Origin: Deinococcus hopiensis KR-140
GTDB lineage: Bacteria > Deinococcota > Deinococci > Deinococcales > Deinococcaceae
Length of the DNA stretch: 64,000 bases
NCBI RefSeq assembly: GCF_900176165.1
Contig: NZ_FWWU01000009.1
Span: forward strand, 2,853,001 to 2,917,000
Direction of reading: 5' to 3'
Part shown: one piece after another, positions 8,888-25,369 of the stretch
How positions within the stretch are numbered: position 1 is the first letter of the stretch
Layout of the letters: each line of letters opens with the position of its first letter
The notes under the pieces: model-generated
What the model was told of the DNA's origin: nothing
The model's input: the letters and a program-made list of their open reading frames with translations, nothing else
Databases searched by the model: none
Program-made: the position numbers and the translations under genes

Positions 8888-9562
8888 TCAGTCCGCGGCG
8901 GTGCCGTGCTGGCCACCCTGGGGGGCCTTCTCGGCCTCTTCCTTCTCGCGTTCGAGCTTGGCCTTGATCTTTTTCAGGCGGAAGCTCTCCTCACGCTCGC
9001 GCTGGTCCAAAACGCCGCGAATAAAGCGGATGTCGTCCTGAATGCCGGGGATCACGACCTGCTCCAGCGCGTTTACGCGGCGGCTGGTCTTCTTGATCTC
9101 CTCGCCGATCCGGCGCAGCTTGGTTTCCGTCGCTGCGACCTTCACGATGGCCTCGAGCACGCCGCCGAAATCGGTGGCCGCCTGGATGGTCCGTGCGCCG
9201 ACGTTGATCGGGCTGAAGTTGGCCTGCGCCGCCCGCTCGGGGATGTTGATGCGGGGCACCTTTACGCCGTAGATGCTCTCGATCTGCATATCGATGGCGT
9301 AGTCACCGCTGCCCGCGAGGCTGAGGCTCTCGACGGCTTCAGGGCTGTCCCACGCTTTCGCGCCGAACAGACTGGTGTATGCGCCCTTGCTCACGCCCGC
9401 GAGTTGCTCGCGCGCCGCAAGGGCGTCTTTGACCAGCGCGAAGAACTCCCCGATCAGCGCGTCACGCTTGCGCTTGAGGAGGTCCGCGCCGCCGCTCGCC
9501 GTCTTGAGGCTGGCCTTGCTCGCCAGCAGGGCCGAGCGGGTGGGGCTGATCTGTCCTGCCAT
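8888..9562 (-). CDS. atpD: V/A-type ATP synthase subunit D
   Basis: A 224-residue central-stalk subunit of the A/V-type ATPase, last gene of the operon. It starts MAGQISPTRSALLASKASLKTASGGADLLKRKRDAL, the typical long N-terminal helix, and has a second long helix (LRRIGEEIKKTSRRVNALEQVVIPGI), together the coiled-coil rotor shaft. The Lys/Glu-rich C-terminus is a normal variable tail. GGGAGGTG precedes the ATG. Confidence 0.96.
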   Translation of the reverse strand: MAGQISPTRSALLASKASLKTASGGADLLKRKRDALIGEFFALVKDALAAREQLAGVSKGAYTSLFGAKAWDSPEAVESLSLAGSGDYAIDMQIESIYGVKVPRINIPERAAQANFSPINVGARTIQAATDFGGVLEAIVKVAATETKLRRIGEEIKKTSRRVNALEQVVIPGIQDDIRFIRGVLDQREREESFRLKKIKAKLEREKEEAEKAPQGGQHGTAAD

Positions 9563-9629
9563 AATTCACCTCCCTTGTAGGTGGAGTGTTCCGCACGGCG
9601 AGGAGGGGAATCAACCCCTCCCCACACGT

Positions 9630-12784
<3,155 letters not shown>

Positions 12785-12806
12785 TGTTGCTCCTTCGGAA
12801 AGAGGG

Positions 12807-12868
12807 GTTAGGGTTAGGCATCAGGGATTAGGAAAAGATGTTCCTAACGCCTAAAACCTAGTCCCTAA
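12807..12868. repeat. Imperfect inverted repeat of TTAGG-type units inside the atp operon
   Basis: The 88-bp gap between atpF and atpA holds tandem-like units (GGGTTAGGGTTAGG... and ...CCTAACGCCTAAAACC), arranged as two arms that fold back on each other. Similar arms occur at 59490-59561, and unrelated ones at 33485/33900. It may be the remnant of a small mobile element, and would form a hairpin in the atp mRNA. Confidence 0.6.
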
Positions 12869-12872
12869 CACC

Positions 12873-13213
12873 TTAGAGTTTGATATCGAACCCGATGGTG
12901 TCCCGCACCAGCTTGCCCATGTACGCCTTGGCGTCCACCGTATCCGGAGAAAAGGCGTCACGCAGGCTGGGGATTGGCAGCAGGATGGGGAGGTCTCTGC
13001 CACGCATCACGCGGGCCGTGGCAGTGGCTGGATCGGGAATCAGGCTGGTGTCCACGGCGATGAGGCCGTAACGCCCTTCCTGAATGACCCGTTCGAGTTC
13101 GGCGACCGCGTTCTCGGGCGTCGTCTCGATGACCTCGGCCCCCGCGAGGCGGTAGCCCGTGGCGGTTTCGGCGTCGGACAGAACGGCGACGCGTTGGGTG
13201 GTGCTCGCTTGCG

Positions 13214-13217
<4 letters not shown>
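12873..13217 (-). CDS. atpF: V/A-type ATP synthase subunit F
   Basis: A 114-residue Rossmann-like regulatory subunit of the central stalk (RVAVLSDAETATGYRLAGAEVI ... GLIAVDTSLI). The ATG overlaps the atpC stop (ATGA). The position between subunits C and A matches the Thermus order. Confidence 0.94.
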
Positions 13218-14191
<974 letters not shown>

Positions 14192-14201
14192 GGGGCCTTT
14201 C

Positions 14202-14759
14202 TTACTCGCTCAGAATGCGGCTGACCTGGGGCGCGAGTTCGCCCCGCAGCCGGTCCAGACGTCCGGAGAGCGTGTTCGTGATGCCGCTCTTGCCACCGCG
14301 CGCCACCACGCGCACCCCGCCTGAGATGGCCGGGTTCTCACGCACGGGGATGTCGGTGACGAGTTCGCGGGCGACAGCCATTTCCGCCGGGTTGACCTCT
14401 ACGGCTTCCGCGTCGGGAATCGCCTCGCGGGCCTGCCACAGCAGCCGGGCCAGGATCTCGCGGTACTCGGGCAGCGAGGCGATGTCGCGCAGCTGGCCTT
14501 CCACGAGGTCATACACGGCCTTCATGCCCTGCTCGCCCGCATTGAGGCGGGCAGCGCTGAGTTCGAGGTCCGCGGCGGAGCGGGCGCGCACGAGGCCCGC
14601 CTGGCGCTGGGTTTCCAGCGCACGCTGGCGGCTCTCGATCAGCGCCTGGGCGCGCTCGCGGGCGTCCGCGAGAATCCGGGCGGCGCGGTCACGGGCTTCG
14701 GCGCGGATGCGCTCGATTTCCGTCTGCGCCTCGTTTTCGAGAAGCTTGTCGAGGGCCAT
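14202..14759 (-). CDS. atpE: V/A-type ATP synthase subunit E
   Basis: A 185-residue peripheral-stalk subunit. A long charged N-terminal helix (ENEAQTEIERIRAEARDRAARIL) pairs with the G/H subunit as a coiled-coil; the C-terminal globular domain (VAVARELVTDIPVRENPAISGGVRVVAR) contacts the A3B3 head. Its ATG follows the subunit K stop by one base. Confidence 0.93.
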   Translation of the reverse strand: MALDKLLENEAQTEIERIRAEARDRAARILADARERAQALIESRQRALETQRQAGLVRARSAADLELSAARLNAGEQGMKAVYDLVEGQLRDIASLPEYREILARLLWQAREAIPDAEAVEVNPAEMAVARELVTDIPVRENPAISGGVRVVARGGKSGITNTLSGRLDRLRGELAPQVSRILSE

Positions 14760-14760
14760 A

Positions 14761-15063
<303 letters not shown>

Positions 15064-15082
15064 GTGCAGGCTCCTTGAAAGT

Positions 15083-17498
<2,416 letters not shown>

Positions 17499-17690
17499 AC
17501 AGTCCGTTCGTGACTCAAGGCACCCCTCTGTAACGCCGCGTCCATACGGGCGTGGTGACGGGGGGGTGCGAGAGCAGCTGTGATGGCCCGACCCGATGTT
17601 GGTATGCGTCAGACTCGTGCAGCATCCTAACACAGCCTTTATTCAGCCTCTGGAGGGCAAGCGTCCCGCTGTCTGTGGGGGAGGCACCGA

Positions 17691-18501
17691 TCAGGAGGAC
17701 TGGGGAGCTGCTGCCCGTTCGGCCAGCCACGTCCGGGCCTCCTCCCCGGACGGCAGGACCGGGAGGTGCCCACCCTCTGGCTTCGTCCAGAGGGTGGCCG
17801 AGCAAATGCGCGCCGCAAGCCACCGGCCGTGCGAACTGGGAACCACCCGGTCCTGCCCGCCATGCACGAGGAGGACGGTCAGTGTGATTCGCCGGGGGTC
17901 AAAGCCCCAGGGCGCGGCGCAGGCCAGGTCACCGTCGATCAGCTCCCCTGCGCCGCGCCATGGCCGGTCCGACAACGCTGTTCAGCCAGGACCAGGGGCC
18001 TCAGAGGGCCGCATGACCGGTGGGGGTAAACAGCTCGGGACCGAGGGACGGGTCCGGGGCCACGTACTGCGCCTTGGCGCCGCGTCCTTTTAGAGCGGCA
18101 GTGAGGGACGCCTCGCCCGAGGGGTTTATTTCGGCGAACCGCTCCAGATCTTCCGCGCCGTAGGGAGCCCGCCCTGCCGCGCTGACCGCCGCCCGCACCC
18201 GGTCCGGCAGGAGTGCGGCACAGGCGAGGGCGTGGGGTCCGCCTCCCGAATGGCCCAGCCACGGCGAACTCTTCTGTGCCGAGGGCGTCCGCGACCCGGG
18301 CGGTGTCCTCTGCGGCGGAGGCAACGCTGCGCCCTGGCTGGGGAGACGCGCCGCCGCTGCAAACAGAGGCGCGCGCGGCGTACCGATGTTGGGCGTACCG
18401 TGGTGCCAGAACGCGGCCAGGCGCTGACTGGCCTCCCCCATGCCCGTGTCATAGACGCGAAGGGTGCGTCCACCGCCCAGCGTCAGACCGGTTTCGGTCA
18501 C
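17691..18501 (-). pseudogene. Alpha/beta hydrolase pseudogene (several frameshifts)
   Basis: Pieces of one alpha/beta hydrolase can be read in three minus-strand frames. The N-terminal GRTLRVYDTGMGEASQRLAAFWHHGTPNIG is the oxyanion strand with HHGTP. It is followed, after a frame change, by EDTARVADALGTEEFAVAG and then GHSGGGPHALACAALLPDRVRA with the nucleophile elbow. A stop follows near 18001, and the end (VLLVHGGQDRVVPSSHGRWLA ... EGGHLPVLPSGEEARTWL) with the Asp and His of the triad lies in another frame. The intact family resembles proline iminopeptidase-like hydrolases. At least three frame breaks make it non-functional. The 208 bp between it and the atp operon show no clear promoter. 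Confidence 0.8.
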
Positions 18502-18575
18502 CACCCTTCCAGCGGAAGGACAGCGGAAGGCGGCCCCTTTGCAACCGCGAGGAGCCGCCGCGCTGGGGCCGGGCT

Positions 18576-19879
18576 TCAATCGTGCCCGACGAACACCGGC
18601 GCGCCGAGCGGACTTTCCGTCTCATAGCCTTCCTCCTGGTGGGAGGACAGGTCGATGCCGCGCACCTCCTGCTTCTCGGTCATGCGCAGGGGCGTGAGGA
18701 GCGCGACGAGTTTAAGGCTCAGGAAAGTGCCGCCGCCCGCCAGTGCCGCCGCCGCCAGGACACCGACGAGCTGAACGAGGACCTGCCGCCCATTTCCAGC
18801 AACCAGGCCGTGCCCCAACGCATTGACCGCGGGCACGGCCAGCACCCCGGTAAGCAGCGTTCCGACGATTCCGGCAACCCCGTGGCAGGCAAAGACGTCC
18901 AGCGCGTCATCGGGAAACAGGCGGTGCTTGTTGGCAACGAGGAAGTAGGACACGGTACTCGCCACCGCGCCCACAAGGAGTGCACCCCCCGGCGTGACGA
19001 AGCCGCAGGCGGGCGTGATCGCCACCAGGCCCACCACTGCGCCCGTCGCCGCACCCACCGCCGTGGGTTTGCCGTTCCGCGCCGTCTCCCACAGCATCCA
19101 GACGAGGAGGGCGGCGGCCGCGGCAGAATTGGTGTTGAGCAGGGCGGTGGCAGCGACGCCGTTGGCCGCAAGCGCAGATCCGGCGTTGAAGCCCAGCCAG
19201 CCGAACCACAGCAGGCCCGTGCCCAGCAGCACGAGGGGCACGTTGTGCGGAATGCTCACGTAGCGGGGAAAGCCGAAGCGCGGCCCCAGCACGAGCGCGG
19301 CGACAAGGCCGCTGACCCCACTCGCCACCTCCACCACCGTGCCGCCCGCAAAGTCCAGCAGCCCGAGGTGGTTGAGCCATCCGTCCGGGCTCCAGACCCA
19401 GTGGGCCAGCGGAGCGTATACGAACAGAACCCACAGCGTGCCGAACAGCACGAAGGCGAGAAACCGCATCCGTTCCACCACACTGCCGCTCACCACGGCC
19501 AGCGTAATGACCGCAAACAGAATCTGGAAGATGGCGAAGAGGGGGGTGGGGAGGGTGCCCGTCACGCCGCCGATGGTGTTGGACAGGCCGGCTTGTGACA
19601 GGCCGCCGAACAGCGCATTGCCGCCCGGCCCGAACGCGAGGGTGTACCCCACGGCCACCCACGCCACGCCCGCGATGCCCATCGCCGCAAAGCTCATCAT
19701 CATGGTGTTCAGCACGCTGCTCGCGCGCACCAGACCGCCGTAGAAGATCGCCAGCCCCGGCGTCATCAGCATCACGAGGGCGCACGCGACGAGGATGAAG
19801 GCGGTGTCGGCCCCGTTGATTTGATGCGTCTGGGCCGAAGCTGTTCCCGCCAGCAGCGCGAGGAGGGGCAGCAGGCGCT

Positions 19880-19883
<4 letters not shown>
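18576..19883 (-). CDS. amt: Ammonium transporter Amt1, with Glu in place of the first pore His
   Basis: A 435-residue transporter with a cleavable signal (MKRLLPLLALLAGTASAQ) and 11 predicted membrane helices. Family motifs include TPGLAIFYGGLVRASSVLNTMMMSF and DDALDVFACHGVAGIVGTLLTG. In the twin-His pore pair, the second His is present (His334) but the first is Glu185 (FAGGTVVEVASG); the neighbouring Amt2 has His there. Fungal Mep1-type transporters also carry an acidic residue at this site. Its ATG overlaps the glnK1 stop (ATGA), giving a glnK-amt operon in which GlnK would gate the channel. Confidence 0.95.
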
Positions 19884-20260
<377 letters not shown>

Positions 20261-20484
20261 GGGTTCACCGTAACGAAGTGTCAAGGCCAAAGTGCATCGT
20301 TGTCCAGAAGTGGTCTATCAAATCGCAGGAAGAAGTGGGAGCAAAGGCCAGTAGGGCCAGATAAGCACGCGAGACGTAAGCCAAAAAGCAAACGCCCCAC
20401 TGCCGGGGATGCATTCGGCAGCGGGACAGGACGCGGAAGTTCTAGAGAAGAGGAGGAGGAGCGGGGTAAGCCGGGAGGAGAAGG

Positions 20485-21783
20485 TCAGTCGCCGCCGACG
20501 AACACCGGGGCACCGAGGCCGGTCTCGCTCTCGCTGTAGCCCTGCTCGCTGTGGGCACTAACGTCGATACCGCTGATTTCCTGGCTGGCGGGAATCCGCA
20601 GGGGCATGAGCAGACCCACCAGCTTGAGCAAGACGAAGCTGCCGAGGCCCGTGAACACCACCGAGGCGAGGACGCCGATAATCTGCACGAGCATCTGCTC
20701 GCCGAAGGGCTTGCCGCTGCCGGTGGTCCAGGCGAGCGCCCCGGTGAGCAGCGCGCCCACGATTCCGGCGACGCCGTGGCAGGCGAACACGTCCAGCGCG
20801 TCATCGGCCCGCAGCGCGTGCTTGGCCTGCACGGCGGTAAAGCTCGCCACCGCGCCCACCACGCCCACCACGATGGCGGCCCAGGGCGAGACGAAGGCGC
20901 AGGCGGGGGTAATGGCGACCAGGCCGACAACGAGGCCGGTGGCAGCCCCCACAGCGGTGGGCTTGCCGTTGCGCGAGCTTTCCAGGGTCAGCCAGGTCAG
21001 CATGGCGGCGGCGGGAGCGATCAGCGTGGTGAGAAAAGCGAGGCCCGCCGTGTGGCCCGCGGTGAGGGCGCTGCCCGCATTGAAGCCCATCCATCCGAAC
21101 CACAAGAGCCCCGCCCCCAGCAGCACGAAGGGCACGTTGTGCGGCACGTGCGCCGACTTGGGAAAGCCGATACGGGGACCCACCAGGGAGGCCGCCACGA
21201 GCGCGGACACGCCCGCTGCAATGTGAATTACGGTGCCGCCCGCGAAGTCCAGCGCACCCATCTTGAACAGCCAGCCGTCCGCGCCCCAGACCCAGTGGGC
21301 GAGCGGCGCGTAGATCAGCAGGCTCCACAGTCCGCCGAACAGCACGAAGGCCCCGAAGCGCATCCGTTCCACCACGGCCCCGCTGATCAGCGCAAGCGCG
21401 ATGATGGCGAACATCGCCTGGAACGCAGCGAATACATATGCGGGGATGGTGCCGCTGAGCTGGTCCTTCAGGCCGTCCAGGCCCACGTGCCCCAGCCCAC
21501 CGATCAGCGCGTTGCCGCCCTCACCGAAGGCCAGGGTGTAACCCAGCAGCGTCCAGATGATGCCGACGATGCCCATACTGACCACGCTCATCATCATGGT
21601 GTTGAGCACGCTCTGGGCGCGGGTCAGGCCGCCGTAGAAAAAGGCCAGGCCGGGCGTCATCAGCAGCACGAGGGCGGCCGACACGAGCATCCAGGCGGTA
21701 TCGCCGCTGTTGAGCACCGGCTTGGCGTCCTGGGCAAAGGCCACGCTGCCGAGCAGCAGGGCCAGGGGAAGCACTTTCTTCAT
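20485..21783 (-). CDS. amt: Ammonium transporter Amt2, with intact twin-His pore
   Basis: A 432-residue paralogue of Amt1 with signal peptide MKKVLPLALLLGSVAFAQ, TPGLAFFYGGLTRAQSVLNTMMMS and both pore histidines (His187 in FAGGTVIHIAAG, His336 in VFACHGVAG). By eye it is roughly 55-65% identical to Amt1, much more diverged than the two glnK genes. AAAGGAGG lies upstream of the ATG. It is 13 bp behind glnK2. Confidence 0.96.
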   Translation of the reverse strand: MKKVLPLALLLGSVAFAQDAKPVLNSGDTAWMLVSAALVLLMTPGLAFFYGGLTRAQSVLNTMMMSVVSMGIVGIIWTLLGYTLAFGEGGNALIGGLGHVGLDGLKDQLSGTIPAYVFAAFQAMFAIIALALISGAVVERMRFGAFVLFGGLWSLLIYAPLAHWVWGADGWLFKMGALDFAGGTVIHIAAGVSALVAASLVGPRIGFPKSAHVPHNVPFVLLGAGLLWFGWMGFNAGSALTAGHTAGLAFLTTLIAPAAAMLTWLTLESSRNGKPTAVGAATGLVVGLVAITPACAFVSPWAAIVVGVVGAVASFTAVQAKHALRADDALDVFACHGVAGIVGALLTGALAWTTGSGKPFGEQMLVQIIGVLASVVFTGLGSFVLLKLVGLLMPLRIPASQEISGIDVSAHSEQGYSESETGLGAPVFVGGD

Positions 21784-21796
21784 CGCATACCCTCCT

Positions 21797-22177
<381 letters not shown>

Positions 22178-22200
22178 GGTGTCTCCTTTTCCCCGTGCGA

Positions 22201-22376
22201 TTTGCAGCGTTTGCATCCCTGCATAGGTTCAGTCTGGGCCTATGGGTGCAGGATGTCAACGCGTAAATTGCTTCTTGTACAGATTTGCGACTTCATTCTG
22301 CAAATCAAGAGCTGGGGAGGAGGAAACGAACAGTTCCAGCTTGCAAAAAGGCAGGAAAAGGCAAACAGAATGCAAA
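22201..22376. promoter_or_regulatory. Cluster of TGCAAA/TTTGCA motifs upstream of glnK2
   Basis: TTTGCA at 22201 and 22210 and TGCAAA at 22299, 22342 and 22371 occur with a near copy at 22284. The pair at 22282-22306 forms an inverted repeat, GATTTGC-N11-GCAAATC. This density in about 180 bp looks like binding sites for a nitrogen or global regulator; the protein is unknown. Confidence 0.45.
22231..22259 (-). promoter_or_regulatory. Promoter of glnK2-amt2
   Basis: On the minus strand TTGACA (22254-22259) is followed after 17 nt by CAGACT (22231-22236). Two TTTGCA motifs lie between it and the gene, where a bound protein would affect early transcription. Confidence 0.6.
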
Positions 22377-22406
22377 AAGAGGGACGTTCCCCGACGTCCC
22401 CCTCTT
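22377..22406 (-). terminator. Terminator after the DUF4126 gene
   Basis: On the minus strand GAGGGGGACGTC pairs with CGTCCCTC around a short loop and is followed by TTTTTG. Confidence 0.75.
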
Positions 22407-22424
22407 CAGCCACTTTCCGGTGGG

Positions 22425-22982
22425 CTACGTCATCCGGCGCCTGCGCACCCTGACCCACAACCGGTACGCCAGCCCCAGCAGTCCTGCCAACCCCAGCGCG
22501 GCGAACACCGGCGCAAACACCGCGAGCAGGCTGAGCGTCAGGCTCGCGCCGTCTTCGGCGGTGCTGAGGACCGGATTGCCCAGGCCGCCCGTCGTGGCCG
22601 TCGCCACTGGGCGTACTGCGGCGCGGGTGGCGTGGACGCCGCCCGCCACGAGGAGCCCCAGCGCGAGGCTAAGAGATGGGGGCACGTGGGCGATCCCCGA
22701 CTGCGCGGCGAACAGGACTGCGCCTGCCGCCGCGTTCACCACGCCGCCGAACACGTGCAGCGCGTGGTCCACCCCCGGCACCTTGTCCCCCACAAAGTCG
22801 AGCGCGCCGATGACCGTGACGCCCAGCAGTGCCCACTCGCTCCCCAGCAGGTCATAGGGAGCAGCGAGGTGAACGACCCCAAAGCGCGAGAGCAGCCCCA
22901 CCACAAGCAGCGGAATATAGGCGTTGAGCCCCGCCGCACCCGACAGTCCCAGCGAGGACAGCAGACCGGAAAGGAGTTCCAT
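22425..22982 (-). CDS. DUF4126 family membrane protein
   Basis: A 185-residue membrane protein with about four to five hydrophobic segments. LGLSGAAGLNAYIPLLVVGLLSR near the start and the GDKVPGVDHALHVFGGVVNAAAGAVLFA segment are, as I recall, typical of DUF4126. The protein ends in a basic tail (RLWVRVRRRR), expected to be cytoplasmic. Function unknown. Confidence 0.75.
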   Translation of the reverse strand: MELLSGLLSSLGLSGAAGLNAYIPLLVVGLLSRFGVVHLAAPYDLLGSEWALLGVTVIGALDFVGDKVPGVDHALHVFGGVVNAAAGAVLFAAQSGIAHVPPSLSLALGLLVAGGVHATRAAVRPVATATTGGLGNPVLSTAEDGASLTLSLLAVFAPVFAALGLAGLLGLAYRLWVRVRRRRMT

Positions 22983-23146
22983 CAGGGCTCAGGTACGCGG
23001 TTTCGGGGCGAAGGGTTCCCGTTTCGGTCGGCGCTGGGCGCAGTGGGCCTGCTTGGGTGCGGGGGCGATGTTGCCTCTCGCCCCGCTCCGCTCCCCACCC
23101 TGGCTGCGCGAGGCCCGCTCCCTCAGGGAGAGAGGGAAACTCTGCC

Positions 23147-24196
23147 TCAGCGCAAATACGCCAGGAGCAGCTCCACACCTGCGCGCAGATCGTCCTCATG
23201 GACGGCCTCGATCACCGTGTGGATGTAACGGGTGGGCAGGCTGAGGGTGAGGCTGGGCACGCCCGCCCGGCTGCGCTGAATGGCCCCGCCGTCGGTGCCG
23301 CCGAGGGGCAGGACTTCGAGCTGGTACCTGATCTCCTCGCGCTCGGCGAGGTCCACGAACTGGTCCACCAGCCAGCGGGTGGAGATCATGGAAGAGTCGA
23401 AGACCTTGATGCCGATGCCCTCGCCCATGCGCGTGACGGCCTGGTCCGGGCCGACGCCGGGGGTATCCACCGCGAGCGTCACGTCCAGGCCAATGCCGAT
23501 GGTGGGCTCCACTCCGTAGGCCGCCGTGATGGCCCCGCGCAGGCCGACTTCCTCCTGCACGGAAAAGACGGCCACGACGTCGTGCTGTGGGCGCGTGTCA
23601 CGCAGGGCGCGCAGAACTTCGAGCAGCACAAACACGCTGGCGCGGTCATCCATCGCCTTGCCCACGGTCAGCTTGCCCACCTGCCGGGCCACCTGGTCCA
23701 GCGTCACCATGTCACCGATGCGGACCTTCCCCTTGACTTCCTCGGCGTCGAGGCCGAGGTCCACCACGAATTCGGCCACCTCAGGGATCTTCTTGCGCTC
23801 CTCGGGACTGGCGATGTGGACGGGCTTGCCACCGGGGTGCATCACGCCAGGGAGGGTGCCAGTGCGGGTATGGACGGTCACGTTGCGCGCGAAGAGGTTG
23901 CGGGTGTCGAAGCCGCCGAGCGCCTGCACGCGCAAAAAGCCCTTGTCGTCGACGAAACGCACGAGGAAGCCGATCTCGTCCATGTGGGCGCTGATCATGA
24001 CGCGCTCGCCCTTCTTGGCCCCGTCCTGTCCCCGCTTGAGGGCAATGACGTTGCCCAGCGCGTCCACCCGCACCTCGTCGGTCAGTCCGTGCAGCTCACG
24101 CAGCACGAAGTCGCGCACCGCGTCCTCATTGCCGGGTACACCGTTGATATCGGATAGGGCGCGCAGCAGGCCCAGCCGCAGTTCGGTTGTGGTCAT
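23147..24196 (-). CDS. M42 family metallopeptidase
   Basis: A 349-residue aminopeptidase of the M42 (FrvX/glutamyl aminopeptidase) family, which forms large tetrahedral dodecamers that trim peptides. Metal ligands and catalytic residues are visible in MISAHMDEIGFLV, MDDRASVFVLLE and SVQEEVGLRGAITAAY, with a further metal His in the C-terminal third. The ATG at 24196 is preceded by TATTCT at 7 nt (leaderless), which favours it over the longer frame. Confidence 0.93.
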   Translation of the reverse strand: MTTTELRLGLLRALSDINGVPGNEDAVRDFVLRELHGLTDEVRVDALGNVIALKRGQDGAKKGERVMISAHMDEIGFLVRFVDDKGFLRVQALGGFDTRNLFARNVTVHTRTGTLPGVMHPGGKPVHIASPEERKKIPEVAEFVVDLGLDAEEVKGKVRIGDMVTLDQVARQVGKLTVGKAMDDRASVFVLLEVLRALRDTRPQHDVVAVFSVQEEVGLRGAITAAYGVEPTIGIGLDVTLAVDTPGVGPDQAVTRMGEGIGIKVFDSSMISTRWLVDQFVDLAEREEIRYQLEVLPLGGTDGGAIQRSRAGVPSLTLSLPTRYIHTVIEAVHEDDLRAGVELLLAYLR

Positions 24197-24203
24197 GCGG
24201 GGC

Positions 24204-24209
24204 AGAATA
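24204..24209 (-). promoter_or_regulatory. Leaderless -10 box (TATTCT) for the M42 peptidase gene
   Basis: TATTCT on the minus strand ends 7 nt before the ATG at 24196; no ribosome site is seen. It lies directly beside the pth stop codon. Confidence 0.5.
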
Positions 24210-24215
24210 CGGGGT

Positions 24216-24878
24216 TCAGGACGGGGAATTCGGCAGCTCACCCGGGCTGTCCGGCGTCTCGGGACTGTCCACTGCGGGACTGGTGGCAGGGGGCGGCTTG
24301 GGGCGCAGGTCCGTTCCGTTGAAGCGGCCCTGTCCTTCCGCCAGCCCGTGCGTGGCCCAGACCTCCACCGCGTTTGCTCCCAGCCGCACGAGTTCTTCGA
24401 GCGTCGCCGCTTCCGCCTCGCGCCAGCGGCTGAGCACCCAGTCCGCGGGATCCCACCCTGTGGGCGGGCGGGAAATGCCGATCTTGAGGCGGGGAAAGTC
24501 GGGGGTACCCAGCACGCGGATGATGTCGCGCACCCCGTTCTGCCCTCCGTGCCGCCCGCCCTGCCGAAACTTCAACAGGCCGAAAGGACTGTCGAGGTCA
24601 TCCTGTACGGCGAGTAAGGCGTCTGGCTCCAGCTTGTAGAAGGCGGCGAGCGGTCCGACCGCCTTGCCAGACGAGTTCATAAAGGTCTGCGGCTTGACGA
24701 GCAACACCTTCGTTCCAGGGGCCGGGCCGACGCGAATTTCGGCCAGCTCCGCGTCCCTTTCCTTGCGCCAGACCGCGCTCCAGCGCCGCGCCACCTCGTC
24801 CACGACGAGCCAACCAACGTTGTGGCGGGTACGGGCGTACTGACTGCCCGGATTGCCCAGGCCAATCACCAGTTTCAC
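24216..24878 (-). CDS. pth: Peptidyl-tRNA hydrolase
   Basis: A 220-residue enzyme that frees tRNA from drop-off peptidyl-tRNA. MKLVIGLGNPGSQYARTRHNVGWLVVD contains the conserved Asn10 and catalytic His. TFMNSSGKAV, VQDDLDSPFGLLKFRQGGRHGGQNG and FPRLKIGISRP complete the family set. The last ~30 residues are a Pro/Ser-rich tail beyond the usual end. GTG start, 6 bp after the upstream gene. Confidence 0.96.
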   Translation of the reverse strand: MKLVIGLGNPGSQYARTRHNVGWLVVDEVARRWSAVWRKERDAELAEIRVGPAPGTKVLLVKPQTFMNSSGKAVGPLAAFYKLEPDALLAVQDDLDSPFGLLKFRQGGRHGGQNGVRDIIRVLGTPDFPRLKIGISRPPTGWDPADWVLSRWREAEAATLEELVRLGANAVEVWATHGLAEGQGRFNGTDLRPKPPPATSPAVDSPETPDSPGELPNSPS

Positions 24879-24884
24879 GGCGCC

Positions 24885-25295
24885 TCAGGCCTCCAGACTG
24901 TTCAGCACTTCACGCCAGCGGGCCTCGGTTTCGCGGACACGGGCGTCTCCCTTCGCGCGGGCGTATCCGGCGCGGAAGTCGGCAAAGCGGGTATCTGTCT
25001 CCGCGAACAGCAGGCCGAGCGCCTGCCGCACGTCCGAGAGGTTGCGGTCGGTGAGGGCCGTATCCTTGGCGTCCAGCACCTCGTCGAGCGTCGCCATCAG
25101 GCCCGAGAGGGGGCGCAGCCACTGAAAGCCGGGATCGTTCATGACGAGGGAATACAGGGCGAAGGGTCCCCCCACCGGGCCGTGCAGAAATTCGTACTCG
25201 CCCTTGGCGAAGTCCAGCAGCGCGGAGTGAAAGTGCCTCAAGGCCTTGGCGAGGGCGTCCAGCCGGGTGCGAACGGCAGAGTCAGCGGGCGTCAT
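24885..25295 (-). CDS. Conserved-looking hypothetical protein, 136 aa
   Basis: A 136-residue soluble, helical, acidic protein (RLDALAKALRHFHSALLDFAKGEYEFLHGP ... ARWREVLNSLEA). I do not recognise the family. The ATG at 25295 is backed by TACCCT 6 nt upstream; a longer upstream frame exists but has no signal. It ends 6 bp before pth, so the two are co-transcribed. Confidence 0.75.
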   Translation of the reverse strand: MTPADSAVRTRLDALAKALRHFHSALLDFAKGEYEFLHGPVGGPFALYSLVMNDPGFQWLRPLSGLMATLDEVLDAKDTALTDRNLSDVRQALGLLFAETDTRFADFRAGYARAKGDARVRETEARWREVLNSLEA

Positions 25296-25301
25296 GAAGA
25301 A

Positions 25302-25307
25302 AGGGTA
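25302..25307 (-). promoter_or_regulatory. Leaderless -10 box (TACCCT) for the 136-aa protein gene
   Basis: TACCCT on the minus strand ends 6 nt before the ATG at 25295, making this the likely promoter of the gene and of pth behind it. Confidence 0.45.
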
Positions 25308-25369
25308 GCAAGCGCGGCGGGGAGCCGCCGGGTTCTTTTCTCTTAACGCCCCGACCGTGAAGACCCGAG

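Noticed and set aside
18213..19598. 461-codon plus-strand frame over amt1
   Set aside because: Shadow of amt1 and the hydrolase pseudogene.
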